Shown here: positions 23,492 through 32,569 of the stretch, piece after piece
Position numbering within the stretch: the first letter of the stretch is position 1
How the letters are laid out: each line of letters begins with the position of its first letter
Source of the DNA: Thiotrichales bacterium
GTDB taxonomy: Bacteria; Pseudomonadota; Gammaproteobacteria; SZUA-229
Length of the DNA stretch: 41,561 nt
Reading direction: 5' to 3'
Assembly: GCA_020341835.1 (NCBI GenBank)
Contig: CP070838.1
Coordinates: forward strand, 685,704-727,264
Translations under genes and position numbers: made by a program
The notes under the pieces: model-generated
Database searches by the model: none
What the model was told of the DNA's origin: nothing
The model's input: only the letters and a program-made list of their open reading frames with translations

Positions 23492-23962
23492 TCAGGCGGG
23501 TTTGCTGAACGAAGCGTGCTCGGCGTTGGCCATCAATTTTTCAAAATTGTCGACCGAAACGTGTATCAGGTCGACATGGTCGCCGGCCTCAAAATAAATA
23601 TCGGGCTGCATGAACAGTTCGTTATCAACAACCACATCGATACCGTACAGATCACCGACCGGAGGCACGGCGCCGAGGACACAGTCGCCAAACACTTCTT
23701 CCAGTTCGGTCTCATCGGCAAATTCCAGGCGCCGGTTGATCTCCCGGTAGAGCTCGCCCAGTTTGATCCTTCGCGACGCAGGACACACCGCCATCAGGTA
23801 GCCACCCTCGTCTTCGAGCATGATCGACTTGGCCAGTTTCTCCGGCGGTATCTGTGCGCTTGCAGCCGTATCCAGCCCGTTGTCCGCATAGGGATGAGCA
23901 ATAACTTCGTATTCAACGCCCAGGTCATCCATATGGCGTTGCAATGTAATTGCGACGGGCAT
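23492..23962 (-). CDS. YbaK/ProRS-editing domain protein (copy 2)
   Basis: A 156-residue single-domain protein of the YbaK/aminoacyl-tRNA deacylase family, which hydrolyses mischarged tRNAs in trans. Visible elements: the N-terminal VEYEVIAHPYADNG, AKSIMLEDEGGYLMAVCPASRRI and the LGAVPPVGDLYGIDVVVD loop, which is the GXXXP-type active-site region. It ends EAGDHVDLIHVSVDNFEKLM. It is a tandem paralogue of the next gene upstream, 21 bases away. The substrate amino acid cannot be told from sequence. Confidence 0.88.
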   Translation of the reverse strand: MPVAITLQRHMDDLGVEYEVIAHPYADNGLDTAASAQIPPEKLAKSIMLEDEGGYLMAVCPASRRIKLGELYREINRRLEFADETELEEVFGDCVLGAVPPVGDLYGIDVVVDNELFMQPDIYFEAGDHVDLIHVSVDNFEKLMANAEHASFSKPA

Positions 23963-23983
23963 GCAGCCTCCACGATCGTTCGA

Positions 23984-24454
23984 TTATCTATGTCGGCTGA
24001 TCATACCATGAGGCACCTTGTGTAGCAGCGCCCTGAAACCGTCCCTGCTCATATGGACCAGGCTGGTATGGTCACCGGCCTCGAAATAGATATCCTCACA
24101 TCTGTTTAACGAGTCATCATATATGACGTCCATATTATAGGGCCTGCCGACCGGTGGAATAGCACCGAGACTGCAGTCATCGAATATTTCCTGGATATCG
24201 CCTTCATCGGCAAGTGTCAGGTAACGCTTGAAGTTCTTGTGGAGCTTACCCAGCTGCACCTTGTGCGTTGCCGGCACGACAGCAAGCACATAGCCGGCCT
24301 CATCGTGCAGCACGACGGCTTTCGCTATATTTTCGCCGGAGATATGCGCCTGCTCCGCGGTGCGCATACTTGTCACTGCGTGGGGATGGCTGATCACGTC
24401 GTATCTAGCATGCTCCTGACCAAGGTACTCCTTCAGTTTCATTGCTATGGGCAT
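23984..24454 (-). CDS. YbaK/ProRS-editing domain protein (copy 1)
   Basis: A 156-residue paralogue of the following gene, with the same length and layout: ARYDVISHPHAVTSMRTAEQ, AKAVVLHDEAGYVLAVVPAT, LGAIPPVGRPYNMDVIYD and EAGDHTSLVHMSRDGFRALL. The HPHAVT segment replaces HPYADN of copy 2, a region near the substrate pocket, so specificities may differ. GGAGGT precedes the ATG. It is 12 bases downstream of the small membrane protein gene, and the three look like one transcript. Confidence 0.88.
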   Translation of the reverse strand: MPIAMKLKEYLGQEHARYDVISHPHAVTSMRTAEQAHISGENIAKAVVLHDEAGYVLAVVPATHKVQLGKLHKNFKRYLTLADEGDIQEIFDDCSLGAIPPVGRPYNMDVIYDDSLNRCEDIYFEAGDHTSLVHMSRDGFRALLHKVPHGMISRHR

Positions 24455-24466
24455 CGCTGACCTCCT

Positions 24467-24970
24467 TCAGATTTCAAGGGCGCCGATTGTCCAGCTGACA
24501 CCGCCAGTCGCGGCCTCGGGGTGGCGGCTATGCACGTAGGCCTCGACTTCGGCCACCCTTTTGACAGGCACATCCACCATTAACAGGATTTCACCGTGCG
24601 CCAGCGCATCTGTGAACTCGGTCAGATGAACATCCGGCACCTTAACCGCGAATTGCTCGCCTGCAAGGAAAGTCAGCAACATCACGACCAGGGAAACGGT
24701 GGCCGAAAACACGCTTCCCAGCACCAGGCTCGCGATGAACACGATCAAGGCGATAAAAAACAGCGTCAGATTCGTATTCCAGATAAACCATTCGAGGCGG
24801 AATGCGGTATCTTTTTTCTGCCTTTCGGTCGCTTGCGGGAGTGAACCGAGATCAACACCATGACCAGTCGCGTGTATGCGCCGCCGGGGAACACCGTTCG
24901 CGATCAGGCCGTCAACAACCATTTGTGCGTGATCGGTATCGGGGATCAGAAAGAACAGTCTTCTTAACAT
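24467..24970 (-). CDS. Membrane protein, DUF1269-like
   Basis: A 167-residue protein: an N-terminal soluble part (RRLFFLIPDTDHAQMVVDGL, then HATGHGVDLGSLPQ) like the ferredoxin-like half of DUF1269 or general-stress type proteins, two close membrane helices (about 66-110), and a C-terminal soluble half ending in VEAYVHSRHPEA and TIGALEI. Family assignment is by eye and tentative. Function is unknown. A strong GGAGGG ribosome site is present. It heads the unit with the two YbaK-like genes. Confidence 0.78.
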   Translation of the reverse strand: MLRRLFFLIPDTDHAQMVVDGLIANGVPRRRIHATGHGVDLGSLPQATERQKKDTAFRLEWFIWNTNLTLFFIALIVFIASLVLGSVFSATVSLVVMLLTFLAGEQFAVKVPDVHLTEFTDALAHGEILLMVDVPVKRVAEVEAYVHSRHPEAATGGVSWTIGALEI

Positions 24971-25114
24971 GACACGCCCTCCTCTGCCGGGGATCTGGCA
25001 TGCAGGATTCGCATCATTTCAATCGGGCAGTGCCAGATTAACTGTCAATACGTACAAGACTAAGGATCCGCCAACCGAAGTCAATCACGTGCTATGTCTA
25101 TGAATATGAATGAC

Positions 25115-25141
25115 TTGTCAGGCCGGATCATAACCTGACAA
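25115..25141. other. Hairpin downstream of apeB
   Basis: Perfect 8-bp arms TTGTCAGG/CCTGACAA around 11 bases, inside the 204-base gap between apeB and the next minus-strand gene. The A-run lies on the wrong side for an apeB terminator, so its role is unclear. The rest of this gap shows nothing I can name. Confidence 0.4.
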
Positions 25142-25174
25142 AAAATGACAGAATTCACAGTCCAAAGGATGAGC

Positions 25175-26470
25175 TTACTTGAAATATTCGCGCAGGGCGC
25201 GGTACAGATAATACCCGTCCCAACGCCCTGCCAGCTCACGAATCGAGTGCATCGCAAACGTCGGCACACCCACATCGATGGTCCTGATACCCGTTTCGGC
25301 CGCCGTGAGCGGCCCGATGGTGCTGCCGCAGGCCATATCAGAACGCACGACAAAGGACTGTACCGGCACATCCGCACGCGCACAGATATGACGGAATACC
25401 GCACTGGTTTCACTGTTGGATGCGTAACGCTGATTGGCGTTGATCTTGATAACCGGTCCCTTGTTCATAATCGGTCCGTGGTTATCGTCATGTTTATCAG
25501 AAAAATTCGGATGAATACCGTGCGCATTGTCCGCTGATATCAGCATCGACTGATCGATGGCACGTGCCAGCATCTCCGGGGTCGGACACAGTCTGTGCAG
25601 AACGCTTTTGAGGAAAGAGCCCATCGCCCCCGACGTAGACACACTGCCAACTTCCTCGTGATCGTTACAGACCAGCATACAGTTGGCATTGTCAGGTGCG
25701 TCCAGCAGGCTCATCAGCCCGGTGTAACAGCTCAGTAAATTATCGAGCCGGGCACTGGCGATAAAATCCTGATGCAGGCCGACAACGGCAGGCGGCTGAA
25801 CATCATAGAAAGCCAGTTCATAATCGAGTACTTTTTCTGCGCCCGCGTCAGCATGCTGCCTGCCCAGCAGCGCCAACAGCATTTCGCGAAAATCCGGTGT
25901 GCCCTTCCGATGCTTTTCATTGTCTGGCAGCTTCATAATGACCGGTGGTAAACAGGTTTGCTTGTTGATACTCCGGCTTTTATTTGCGTCAGGATCCAGA
26001 TGTATCGCCAGGCTGGGTATGCTGGCAATGGCCTGCTCGAAGTCGATCAGACAACTGCGAACCTGCTGTTGCTGATCCAGATAGCTGACGCGGCCCGCAA
26101 GTGACAGATCGCGGTCAAACCAGGGATTGAGCAGCGCTCCGCCGTAAACCTCCACGCCCAGCTGCAAATAACCCTGCTTGACGATCTCGGGATTGGGTTT
26201 GACCTTGAGACAGGGGCTGTCCGTGTGTGCGCCCACCATACGGAAGCCGTTAGCAGCCGGATCCTTTCCGAGCGTAAACGCAACAATCGATGAGTCATTA
26301 CGGGTTACGTAATAGCGTCCATTGTCAACGCTGTCCCAGACATCAGCCTCCCGGAGTTGCTGGAAACCCTGGGTGTCGAGTATGGTTTTCATCGCCGCGA
26401 CCGCATGAAACGGCGTTGGCGATGTTTTGATGAAATTCAGCAGTCCTTCGGTATAGTCAGTGTCTTGCAT
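25175..26470 (-). CDS. apeB: M18 family aminopeptidase
   Basis: A 431-residue cytosolic zinc aminopeptidase (aspartyl or general M18). The metal-site motifs are intact: [13 protein letters not shown], an [16 protein letters not shown] region, [33 protein letters not shown] and the C-terminal [15 protein letters not shown]. Length fits bacterial ApeB. It starts 12 bases after the ATP-NAD-kinase-like gene, so they are probably one transcript. Confidence 0.95.
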   Translation of the reverse strand: MQDTDYTEGLLNFIKTSPTPFHAVAAMKTILDTQGFQQLREADVWDSVDNGRYYVTRNDSSIVAFTLGKDPAANGFRMVGAHTDSPCLKVKPNPEIVKQGYLQLGVEVYGGALLNPWFDRDLSLAGRVSYLDQQQQVRSCLIDFEQAIASIPSLAIHLDPDANKSRSINKQTCLPPVIMKLPDNEKHRKGTPDFREMLLALLGRQHADAGAEKVLDYELAFYDVQPPAVVGLHQDFIASARLDNLLSCYTGLMSLLDAPDNANCMLVCNDHEEVGSVSTSGAMGSFLKSVLHRLCPTPEMLARAIDQSMLISADNAHGIHPNFSDKHDDNHGPIMNKGPVIKINANQRYASNSETSAVFRHICARADVPVQSFVVRSDMACGSTIGPLTAAETGIRTIDVGVPTFAMHSIRELAGRWDGYYLYRALREYFK

Positions 26471-26482
26471 GGCGGCCCCAAA

Positions 26483-27643
26483 CTAGTCAATTTTATACAG
26501 TGTGCGTTGATCGTAACCGGTAATGATCTGTTTCATGCCCCGCAGCGCTGTATCCAGCTCGACATCACCGGTATCAACGCGGAGCGGTCTGCCGTCCAGG
26601 GAGCGGAGCTTGTTACGTGTTGCCACAATAATAATGTTATCACTGCCTACGCGACGGATGACTGCAGGACTGAACTGTTGATTGCCGCGGCCAAACACAT
26701 GGCCCTGCCCCCCGATCACCGTGACCACGATTTTTACCGAGGTAAAATGTTCATCATCGAGTAATCCGAGTATTTCCTGCTCACCCAGATCACCTGCGAT
26801 GAGCTCTCCATTGAATATCGCATCGATACCCAGCAAGGTGTTATCCAGACCCAGCTCTTCCATCAATGCCGCAGTCGTAGTCCCGGACCCGACCAGGTAG
26901 AGCACATCGGCTTGCATATTATCGATAAAATCGGCTGCGATATCCTGCAGCACCATCGATTCAACATCAACACCTCCCTGTTTCATGGCCTGCATGCGCT
27001 GTTCATCCACGGGCACATTCATATAGCCGTAACAACTTGCCCTGACCTGCCCTGCCCTGAATGCATCTTCATCCAGGTCCATCACTTCAGCCGATTTAAC
27101 CGAATAAAGCTGCCCGCTGAGCAGACCCGCAACCAGTTCACCTGCCTGCCTCGGTGAAACCGCGTAGACTGCCGAATGGATCTTGCATCCGGCGGGTATG
27201 CCGACCACGGTCAGCTTTTCCTCCTGACCTTGCTGCCTGAGCGCATTGAGCACGTCCCTGGCCGTGCCATCGCCACCGGCGAACATCAACAGGTCGATCG
27301 ATCCTTCACAAAGTGCAACAACCGCGTTGAAGGTATCGTCCGCGGTCGTGTGCTCACTCCCGGGGGTGTAAACGATCTCGCAATCTATTCCCGCCTGCTC
27401 GAGTACGTCCTGTCCCATTGAGCCGGCAGCCGTAGACACAGGCCCGGGTTCATGGTCTCTGAACCAATTCAGCGCAGCCAGCGCCCGTTCCTGCGCGTGG
27501 GGCCGGGCACCTCGATCCAGCGCCTGTTCTACAATATCCAGACCATCACTGCCTTTCAGGCCGACCGCACCACCGATCCCCGCCATCGGATTGATCACCA
27601 GTCCCAGTTTCACACTACCACCGTCCTGTCTGAAAAAGCGCAT
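26483..27643 (-). CDS. ATP-NAD kinase-like protein (AcoX type)
   Basis: A 386-residue protein of the NAD/diacylglycerol kinase superfamily, AcoX-like branch. It shows [20 protein letters not shown] at the start, the kinase signature [29 protein letters not shown] and [18 protein letters not shown]. It differs from housekeeping NadK, and its substrate is not established to my knowledge. An AGGGA supports the ATG used; a GTG ten codons in would fit the family N-terminus better. It is divergent from ispG with 59 bases between and followed by apeB. Confidence 0.88.
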   Translation of the reverse strand: MRFFRQDGGSVKLGLVINPMAGIGGAVGLKGSDGLDIVEQALDRGARPHAQERALAALNWFRDHEPGPVSTAAGSMGQDVLEQAGIDCEIVYTPGSEHTTADDTFNAVVALCEGSIDLLMFAGGDGTARDVLNALRQQGQEEKLTVVGIPAGCKIHSAVYAVSPRQAGELVAGLLSGQLYSVKSAEVMDLDEDAFRAGQVRASCYGYMNVPVDEQRMQAMKQGGVDVESMVLQDIAADFIDNMQADVLYLVGSGTTTAALMEELGLDNTLLGIDAIFNGELIAGDLGEQEILGLLDDEHFTSVKIVVTVIGGQGHVFGRGNQQFSPAVIRRVGSDNIIIVATRNKLRSLDGRPLRVDTGDVELDTALRGMKQIITGYDQRTLYKID

Positions 27644-27702
27644 TCTATCTGTCCCTCGGCAGGAATGCTAAAATCGTGCGCTCTACATTCAGGGCTGTTC
27701 CC

Positions 27703-28953
27703 ATGATATTTCCAGACGTCTACAATCCCCGTAGAAATTCTGTGGCTGTTGATATCGGCGGTATAACGGTGGGCGGTGACAGCGTAATTGCGGTGCAGTC
27801 GATGACCAACACCGACACAGCCGATGTCAAAGCGACCACCGACCAGGTCATGCAACTCGCCCATGCCGGCTCGGAACTGGTTCGTATAACCGTCAATGAC
27901 AGTGATGCCGCGGCCAGTGTTGCAAAAATTCGTGATGCACTCGATCGCAACAACTGCTCGGTACCCCTGATCGGTGATTTTCATTTCAATGGCCACAAGC
28001 TTCTCAGCGACCATCCCGAGTGCGCCCAGGCGCTGGCAAAGTACCGTATTAATCCCGGCAATGTCGGCAAAGGCAGCAAACGTGATACACAGTTTGCGAA
28101 AATGATCGAGCTTGCATGCCGCTATGACAAGCCGGTACGCATCGGTGTCAACTGGGGCAGCCTGGACCAGGCCTTGCTAGCCACCCTGATGGACGAAAAT
28201 GCGCAACGAACGGAACCTTATGATGCACATGATGTGATGCTGGAGACCGTGATTCGCTCGGCACTGGAAAGCGCGGCGTCAGCGGAAGCGCTTGGCCTGC
28301 CGAGAAATAAAATTATCCTGTCGTGCAAGATGAGTGTGGTGCAGGACCTGATCACGGTGTATCGTTCGCTCGCCGGGCGCAGTGATTATGCACTTCACCT
28401 GGGGCTGACCGAAGCGGGTATTGGCTCCAAAGGCATTGTTGCTTCCACCGCCGCGCTCGGTATCCTGTTGCATGACGGAATCGGCGATACCATTCGCATC
28501 TCACTGACACCCGAACCCGGCAGTGAGCGCACCCGGGAGGTTATCGTGGCGCAGGAGATCCTGCAGACCATGGGGCTACGCTCATTCGTACCGCATGTCA
28601 CTGCCTGCCCCGGCTGTGGACGCACCACCAGTACCTTTTTCCAGGAACTGGCGTCACAGGTCCAGGATTACCTGCGCAAGCAAATGCCTGAATGGCGCAA
28701 ACACTATGCCGGTGTCGAACACATGAACGTCGCGGTGATGGGCTGCGTGGTCAACGGGCCCGGTGAAAGCAAACACGCCAATATCGGCATCAGTCTGCCC
28801 GGCACCGGTGAACGCCCGGTCGCACCGGTCTATGAAGACGGTGAAAAAACCGTGACGCTGAAGGGTGATAATATCGCCGATGAATTCGAACAGCTGATCA
28901 ACAGCTACGTCGAGAGAACCTACCGCAAGCACACCGGCTCAACCGGTAAATGA
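27703..28953 (+). CDS. ispG: 4-hydroxy-3-methylbut-2-en-1-yl diphosphate synthase (IspG/GcpE)
   Basis: A 416-residue iron-sulfur enzyme of the MEP isoprenoid pathway, converting MEcPP to HMBPP. TIM-barrel motifs are present ([57 protein letters not shown]), and the cluster ligands are in [14 protein letters not shown] and [13 protein letters not shown]. It is the longer form, about 40 residues more than E. coli IspG. The start giving [13 protein letters not shown] matches this form; a GTG nine codons upstream is less likely. Confidence 0.96.
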   Translation: MIFPDVYNPRRNSVAVDIGGITVGGDSVIAVQSMTNTDTADVKATTDQVMQLAHAGSELVRITVNDSDAAASVAKIRDALDRNNCSVPLIGDFHFNGHKLLSDHPECAQALAKYRINPGNVGKGSKRDTQFAKMIELACRYDKPVRIGVNWGSLDQALLATLMDENAQRTEPYDAHDVMLETVIRSALESAASAEALGLPRNKIILSCKMSVVQDLITVYRSLAGRSDYALHLGLTEAGIGSKGIVASTAALGILLHDGIGDTIRISLTPEPGSERTREVIVAQEILQTMGLRSFVPHVTACPGCGRTTSTFFQELASQVQDYLRKQMPEWRKHYAGVEHMNVAVMGCVVNGPGESKHANIGISLPGTGERPVAPVYEDGEKTVTLKGDNIADEFEQLINSYVERTYRKHTGSTGK

Positions 28954-29031
28954 CATCACCTTCACGAAAATCGACAAGCAATGATGCGCTCGCAAAGGCG
29001 CAAAGAACGCAAAGGAATTCAAAATCTATGT

Positions 29032-29193
29032 AGGAGCGGACTCAGCCGCGAATCGAAGGTTTATGCAGGGCATTTGCGTCCACGGATGAACGCCGATAAA
29101 CGTTGATACACAAAAATGACAATCTGCGTACATCCGTGGACTGACAGGATATACGCAACGAAGGCGAGCATGTTCGCGGCTAAAGCCGCTCCT
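29032..29193. repeat. Inverted pair of REP-type palindromes with nested inverted repeat
   Basis: GGAGCGGACTCAGCCGCGA (first unit, imperfect) and the reverse complement of GGAGCGGCTTTAGCCGCGA (second unit) flank about 120 bases. Inside are CCACGGATG (29080-29088) and CATCCGTGG (29131-29139), another perfect inverted pair. A GCAAAGGCGCAAAGAACGC run precedes it. This is the only content of the gap between ispG and aroG. Confidence 0.82.
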
Positions 29194-29219
29194 ACGTAGT
29201 ATTTTTACCGCTTTGCGGG

Positions 29220-30299
29220 CTAGGCGGATACCTTCCGGGAAAGCAACTCGCGCCTCTGTTTGACCGCGTCTGCCAGCTCCTGCAGCAACACCTCGGTCGT
29301 TTCCCAGGCGATACAGGCATCCGTGATGCTCTGTCCGTAGGTGAGTTGCTGTCCCTTGATCACATCCTGGCGGCCTTCGACCAGGTTACTTTCCATCATT
29401 ACGCCAAAGATACGTTTCTCACCGGCACTGACCTGTTTCGCGATCTCGCGGCACACTTCGGGCTGGCGACGGTAATCCTTGTTGCTGTTGGCATGGGAAC
29501 AATCCACCATGATCAGAGGCTGCTGTCCATTCTGCTCCAGCTGCTGGGCCGCGAGCTCTATACTGTCGCTGTCAAAATTCGGCTTACCATTGCCGCCGCG
29601 CAGGATGATATGGCAGTCATCATTTCCAGCCGTCGAAAAAATGGCCGAGTGACCCTTCTTGGTCAACGACATGAACACGTGTGGGCGCGATGCGGCATTG
29701 ACCGCATCGATCGCAATCTTGAATCCGCCATCGGTGCTGTTCTTGAAACCGATCGGGCAGGAAAGTCCCGAAGCCAGTTCACGGTGGCCCTGGCTCTCGG
29801 TCGTGCGTGCACCGATCGCACCCCAACTGATCAGGTCGGCAATGTACTGCGGGCTGATCAGATCGAGGTATTCGGTACCGGCCGGCACACCCTGTTCCGC
29901 CAGGTCGAGCAGCAGGTGACGTGCAAGACGCAATCCCTTGTTGATATGAAAGCTTTCATCCATATCGGGATCATTGATCAGGCCTTTCCAGCCGACGGTG
30001 GTACGCGGTTTCTCGAAATACACGCGCATGACAATACACAGCTCGTTCGAGAGACTGTCGATCAACGGCTTCAATCGACTGGCGTACTCACGGGCGGCGT
30101 CGGGATCGTGCACCGAACACGGGCCAACAATGACGACAAGGCGATCGTCTTCATGACGCAAAATTCTGTGGATGGCATCACGTGTTCGAAAAACGGTCTC
30201 GGATGCAGCCTCGCTCATCGGAAGCTCATTGTGCAGATCTTCCGGCGGCAGGACCTCATGTATGCCACTGATCCGAACATCGTCGGTTTTGTAAATCAT
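29220..30299 (-). CDS. aroG: 3-deoxy-7-phosphoheptulonate synthase (class I DAHP synthase)
   Basis: A 359-residue enzyme for the first step of the shikimate pathway, joining phosphoenolpyruvate and erythrose 4-phosphate. The E. coli AroF/G/H family pattern is clear: MIYKTDDVRISGI, VVIVGPCSVHDPDAAREYA, RVYFEKPRTTVGWKGLINDP, SWGAIGARTTESQ, GLSCPIGFKN, DCSHANSNK and SITDACIAWE. Which aromatic amino acid inhibits it is not decided from sequence, so the symbol is by best resemblance. It lies 12 bases after the HAD gene. Confidence 0.95.
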   Translation of the reverse strand: MIYKTDDVRISGIHEVLPPEDLHNELPMSEAASETVFRTRDAIHRILRHEDDRLVVIVGPCSVHDPDAAREYASRLKPLIDSLSNELCIVMRVYFEKPRTTVGWKGLINDPDMDESFHINKGLRLARHLLLDLAEQGVPAGTEYLDLISPQYIADLISWGAIGARTTESQGHRELASGLSCPIGFKNSTDGGFKIAIDAVNAASRPHVFMSLTKKGHSAIFSTAGNDDCHIILRGGNGKPNFDSDSIELAAQQLEQNGQQPLIMVDCSHANSNKDYRRQPEVCREIAKQVSAGEKRIFGVMMESNLVEGRQDVIKGQQLTYGQSITDACIAWETTEVLLQELADAVKQRRELLSRKVSA

Positions 30300-30311
30300 T
30301 GATAATTCCGC

Positions 30312-31025
30312 TTATTCAGAACGATCATTATATTGCATCTTACGCAGAATTTCCGGTAACTCTGCGAGGCTGCGGATGTGGTGGTCCGCCTCGCATTCGG
30401 CATGGTTCCAGTCACTGTTGCTGCGGTTGATCCAGACTGCGCGGATACCCGCTTCGCAGGCACCGAAAATATCACGATGCTGATCGTCGCCGATGTGTAC
30501 GGTCTCATCGGGTCCCGCGCCCGCTCTGGACATGGCCGTCTCGAACACCATTGGATGTGGTTTCTGATGGCCGACTTCTGCAGCCGACACCGCGTCGTCG
30601 AACCAGCGGTCGACGCCGGTCAGCGCAATATCCGCATTACCGTCACTCACGGCAACCAGCGTGTACTCGGCACTCAGAATCTCCAGCACCGGTTCGACAT
30701 CTGCGTACAGCTCCACCTGTTGCCTGGCCTGGAAGAATACATCAAAGGCCTCGTTGATCCAGCCGTAACCAACACCCACTTCATCGCTCAATGCCTTCAG
30801 CGATTCAACCCGCAATTTCGACATATCGTGAACGAGGTCCGGGCGCTGCTGCATGAATTCACGGCGTTTGTGGAATATGGCTTCACTGTCATGAAGCTCG
30901 GTGATACGGGGTACCCGCTGCTGCATCCATTCATAGAGTTTTCTTTCCGCCGCCATAATGACTGGCCGGCAAGGCCACAGGGTGTCATCCAGGTCGAATG
31001 TTAACAGTTTGATGCGGGATGGCAT
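30312..31025 (-). CDS. HAD-superfamily hydrolase, YigB-like
   Basis: A 237-residue HAD phosphatase with the nucleophile motif LTFDLDDTLWPCRPVI, motif II VAVSDGN, motif III lysine in EVGHQKPHPMVF and motif IV HIGDDQHRDIFGA. The pattern is closest to E. coli YigB, which acts on FMN and a riboflavin precursor phosphate; the true substrate here is unproven. It is the middle gene of a minus-strand group SPOR - HAD - aroG with small gaps (43 and 12 bases). Confidence 0.9.
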   Translation of the reverse strand: MPSRIKLLTFDLDDTLWPCRPVIMAAERKLYEWMQQRVPRITELHDSEAIFHKRREFMQQRPDLVHDMSKLRVESLKALSDEVGVGYGWINEAFDVFFQARQQVELYADVEPVLEILSAEYTLVAVSDGNADIALTGVDRWFDDAVSAAEVGHQKPHPMVFETAMSRAGAGPDETVHIGDDQHRDIFGACEAGIRAVWINRSNSDWNHAECEADHHIRSLAELPEILRKMQYNDRSE

Positions 31026-31068
31026 CGGGCAATAACCACAGCGAAAGACTTAAAACTTTGCCAGTGGC

Positions 31069-31863
31069 TTAATCGTGACGGATTCGGGCGACGTAACCAC
31101 TGCCGGACATGTACTTTTCGAAATGATTCAACGCGGTGACAGCGCTGGATCTGTTATTGAAGTAGCCGAAACTCACACTGAAGCGAAGCTCATCGCGCTT
31201 GTTGGTGTATCCGTTGATATACGAACTTAACTGCTGCGATTCGAGCTCGGATTGTCGGCGTAGCGCATTGTCTGCATCGGCAAAGACTCCTACCTGGATC
31301 GTGTAACGGGCATTTTCAGCCGCCGCGGTATCAACGATTCCGGTTTCCTCAACTGACGCGGAGGGTTCTTTGTGCACTTGCGCAAGGTTTGTTTTTTGCT
31401 GTTCAGAATTTGCCTTGTCACTGCCATTGTCGGCAACAATGGCTGTCCCTGTCATCGAAGCCAGCTGTAGTGGTTGATAGGTTTTTTCGACTGAATCATC
31501 GATTGCAGTCTGCTCGATGGTATCTGTTGTGTCCTTTATCGCAGCAGCAACCGCCGCTTCGGTGTTGCCCTGTTGCGAAATCACCCCGCTTTCGTCACCG
31601 CTCGAGGTACTGTCCGCACTGTCGACATCGATGTCGGCGCCAGGTGATATCGTCTGTGGCAGCTGCGGCTCGTATTCAGCGGTATCCGCGTGTGCAGGAC
31701 TGGGCAGCGCCAGCGCGATTGTTTTGTTCAGTCCCATCCCGGCTCCCGGTACCGCCTTCTGCTGGCCGATGTAATACCCACTGAAAAAAACCACAGTCAT
31801 GCCAAGGAATACTGAAATACCAGCCTTGATGATACTTCTTTGATCGAGCAGTACAGGTGTCAT
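31069..31863 (-). CDS. SPOR-domain membrane protein
   Basis: A 264-residue protein with a short cytoplasmic N-terminus, one membrane helix (about residues 12-31, AGISVFLGMTVVFFSGYYIG), a long Thr/Ser/Ala-rich periplasmic linker and a C-terminal SPOR domain (YTIQVGVFADADNALRRQSEL ... SFGYFNNRSSAVTALNHF). SPOR domains bind denuded peptidoglycan at division sites. The ATG giving MTPVLLDQRS is chosen because upstream residues in the longer frame look non-coding and would overlap the divergent glycosylase gene. Confidence 0.88.
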   Translation of the reverse strand: MTPVLLDQRSIIKAGISVFLGMTVVFFSGYYIGQQKAVPGAGMGLNKTIALALPSPAHADTAEYEPQLPQTISPGADIDVDSADSTSSGDESGVISQQGNTEAAVAAAIKDTTDTIEQTAIDDSVEKTYQPLQLASMTGTAIVADNGSDKANSEQQKTNLAQVHKEPSASVEETGIVDTAAAENARYTIQVGVFADADNALRRQSELESQQLSSYINGYTNKRDELRFSVSFGYFNNRSSAVTALNHFEKYMSGSGYVARIRHD

Positions 31864-31928
31864 CGTATTTGGATATAATTTTGTTGCAATTAAATTGAAT
31901 TTTACCCTGTTATACCCACTAACTATAG

Positions 31929-32546
31929 ATGCAAAAAGCGATTCGTACAGCAGAATCCGCATTACAGTCAATCGATCCGGTGATGGCCAGACTGATCGAG
32001 CAGCACGGTCCGTGTACGCTTTTCGCGAACAACAGCCTCATACACCGATCACATTTCCACGTACTGGTCTGGGCGATTGTCAATCAGCAGCTGTCGGTCG
32101 CATCGGCCGGCAGTATCGAAAACAGGCTGTCGGAGCTGATACAGTCCGAAACATTCGAGCCCGACGCCATCTCAATACAGAGAGACAGGGATCTCGCTGC
32201 ATGCGGTCTGTCGCGTCAGAAGATCAGATACATTCGTGCACTTTGCGAATCGATAGAGCGTGGCGAGCTGGATCTCGAACAACTCGCAAAGATGGACAAC
32301 GAACCGGTATCTGAAGCATTGTCGATATTGCCCGGCATCGGACCCTGGACCGTCGATATGTTTCTGATGTTTTCGCTGGGCAGGCTGGATGTGCTGCCGC
32401 TCGGGGATCTCGCCTTGCGCAAATCCATTGCGCACCACTATGAGTTACCGACCAACCCTGAAATACAGGATTACCATGCAATCGCCGACAGGTGGCGCCC
32501 GTACCGGACTATTTCCAGCTGGTACCTGTGGGCCGCAGTGGACTGA
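31929..32546 (+). CDS. DNA-3-methyladenine glycosylase II (AlkA-like, HhH-GPD)
   Basis: A 205-residue base-excision repair enzyme removing alkylated purines. It has the helix-hairpin-helix LPGIGPWTVDMF (134-145) and the catalytic aspartate D160 in PLGDLALRK; WAIVNQQLSVASA near residue 48 is the usual DNA-binding helix start. It lacks the extra N-terminal domain of E. coli AlkA and is nearer to the yeast MAG type in size. It is divergent from the SPOR gene and convergent with the DUF3570 gene, 23 bases away. Confidence 0.93.
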   Translation: MQKAIRTAESALQSIDPVMARLIEQHGPCTLFANNSLIHRSHFHVLVWAIVNQQLSVASAGSIENRLSELIQSETFEPDAISIQRDRDLAACGLSRQKIRYIRALCESIERGELDLEQLAKMDNEPVSEALSILPGIGPWTVDMFLMFSLGRLDVLPLGDLALRKSIAHHYELPTNPEIQDYHAIADRWRPYRTISSWYLWAAVD

Positions 32547-32569
32547 GCGGAATGGTTCAGAATCGGTAA

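Noticed and set aside
29346..30302. Plus-strand frame of 318 codons opposite aroG
   Set aside because: The minus strand encodes an almost textbook DAHP synthase; the opposite frame has no recognisable motif.
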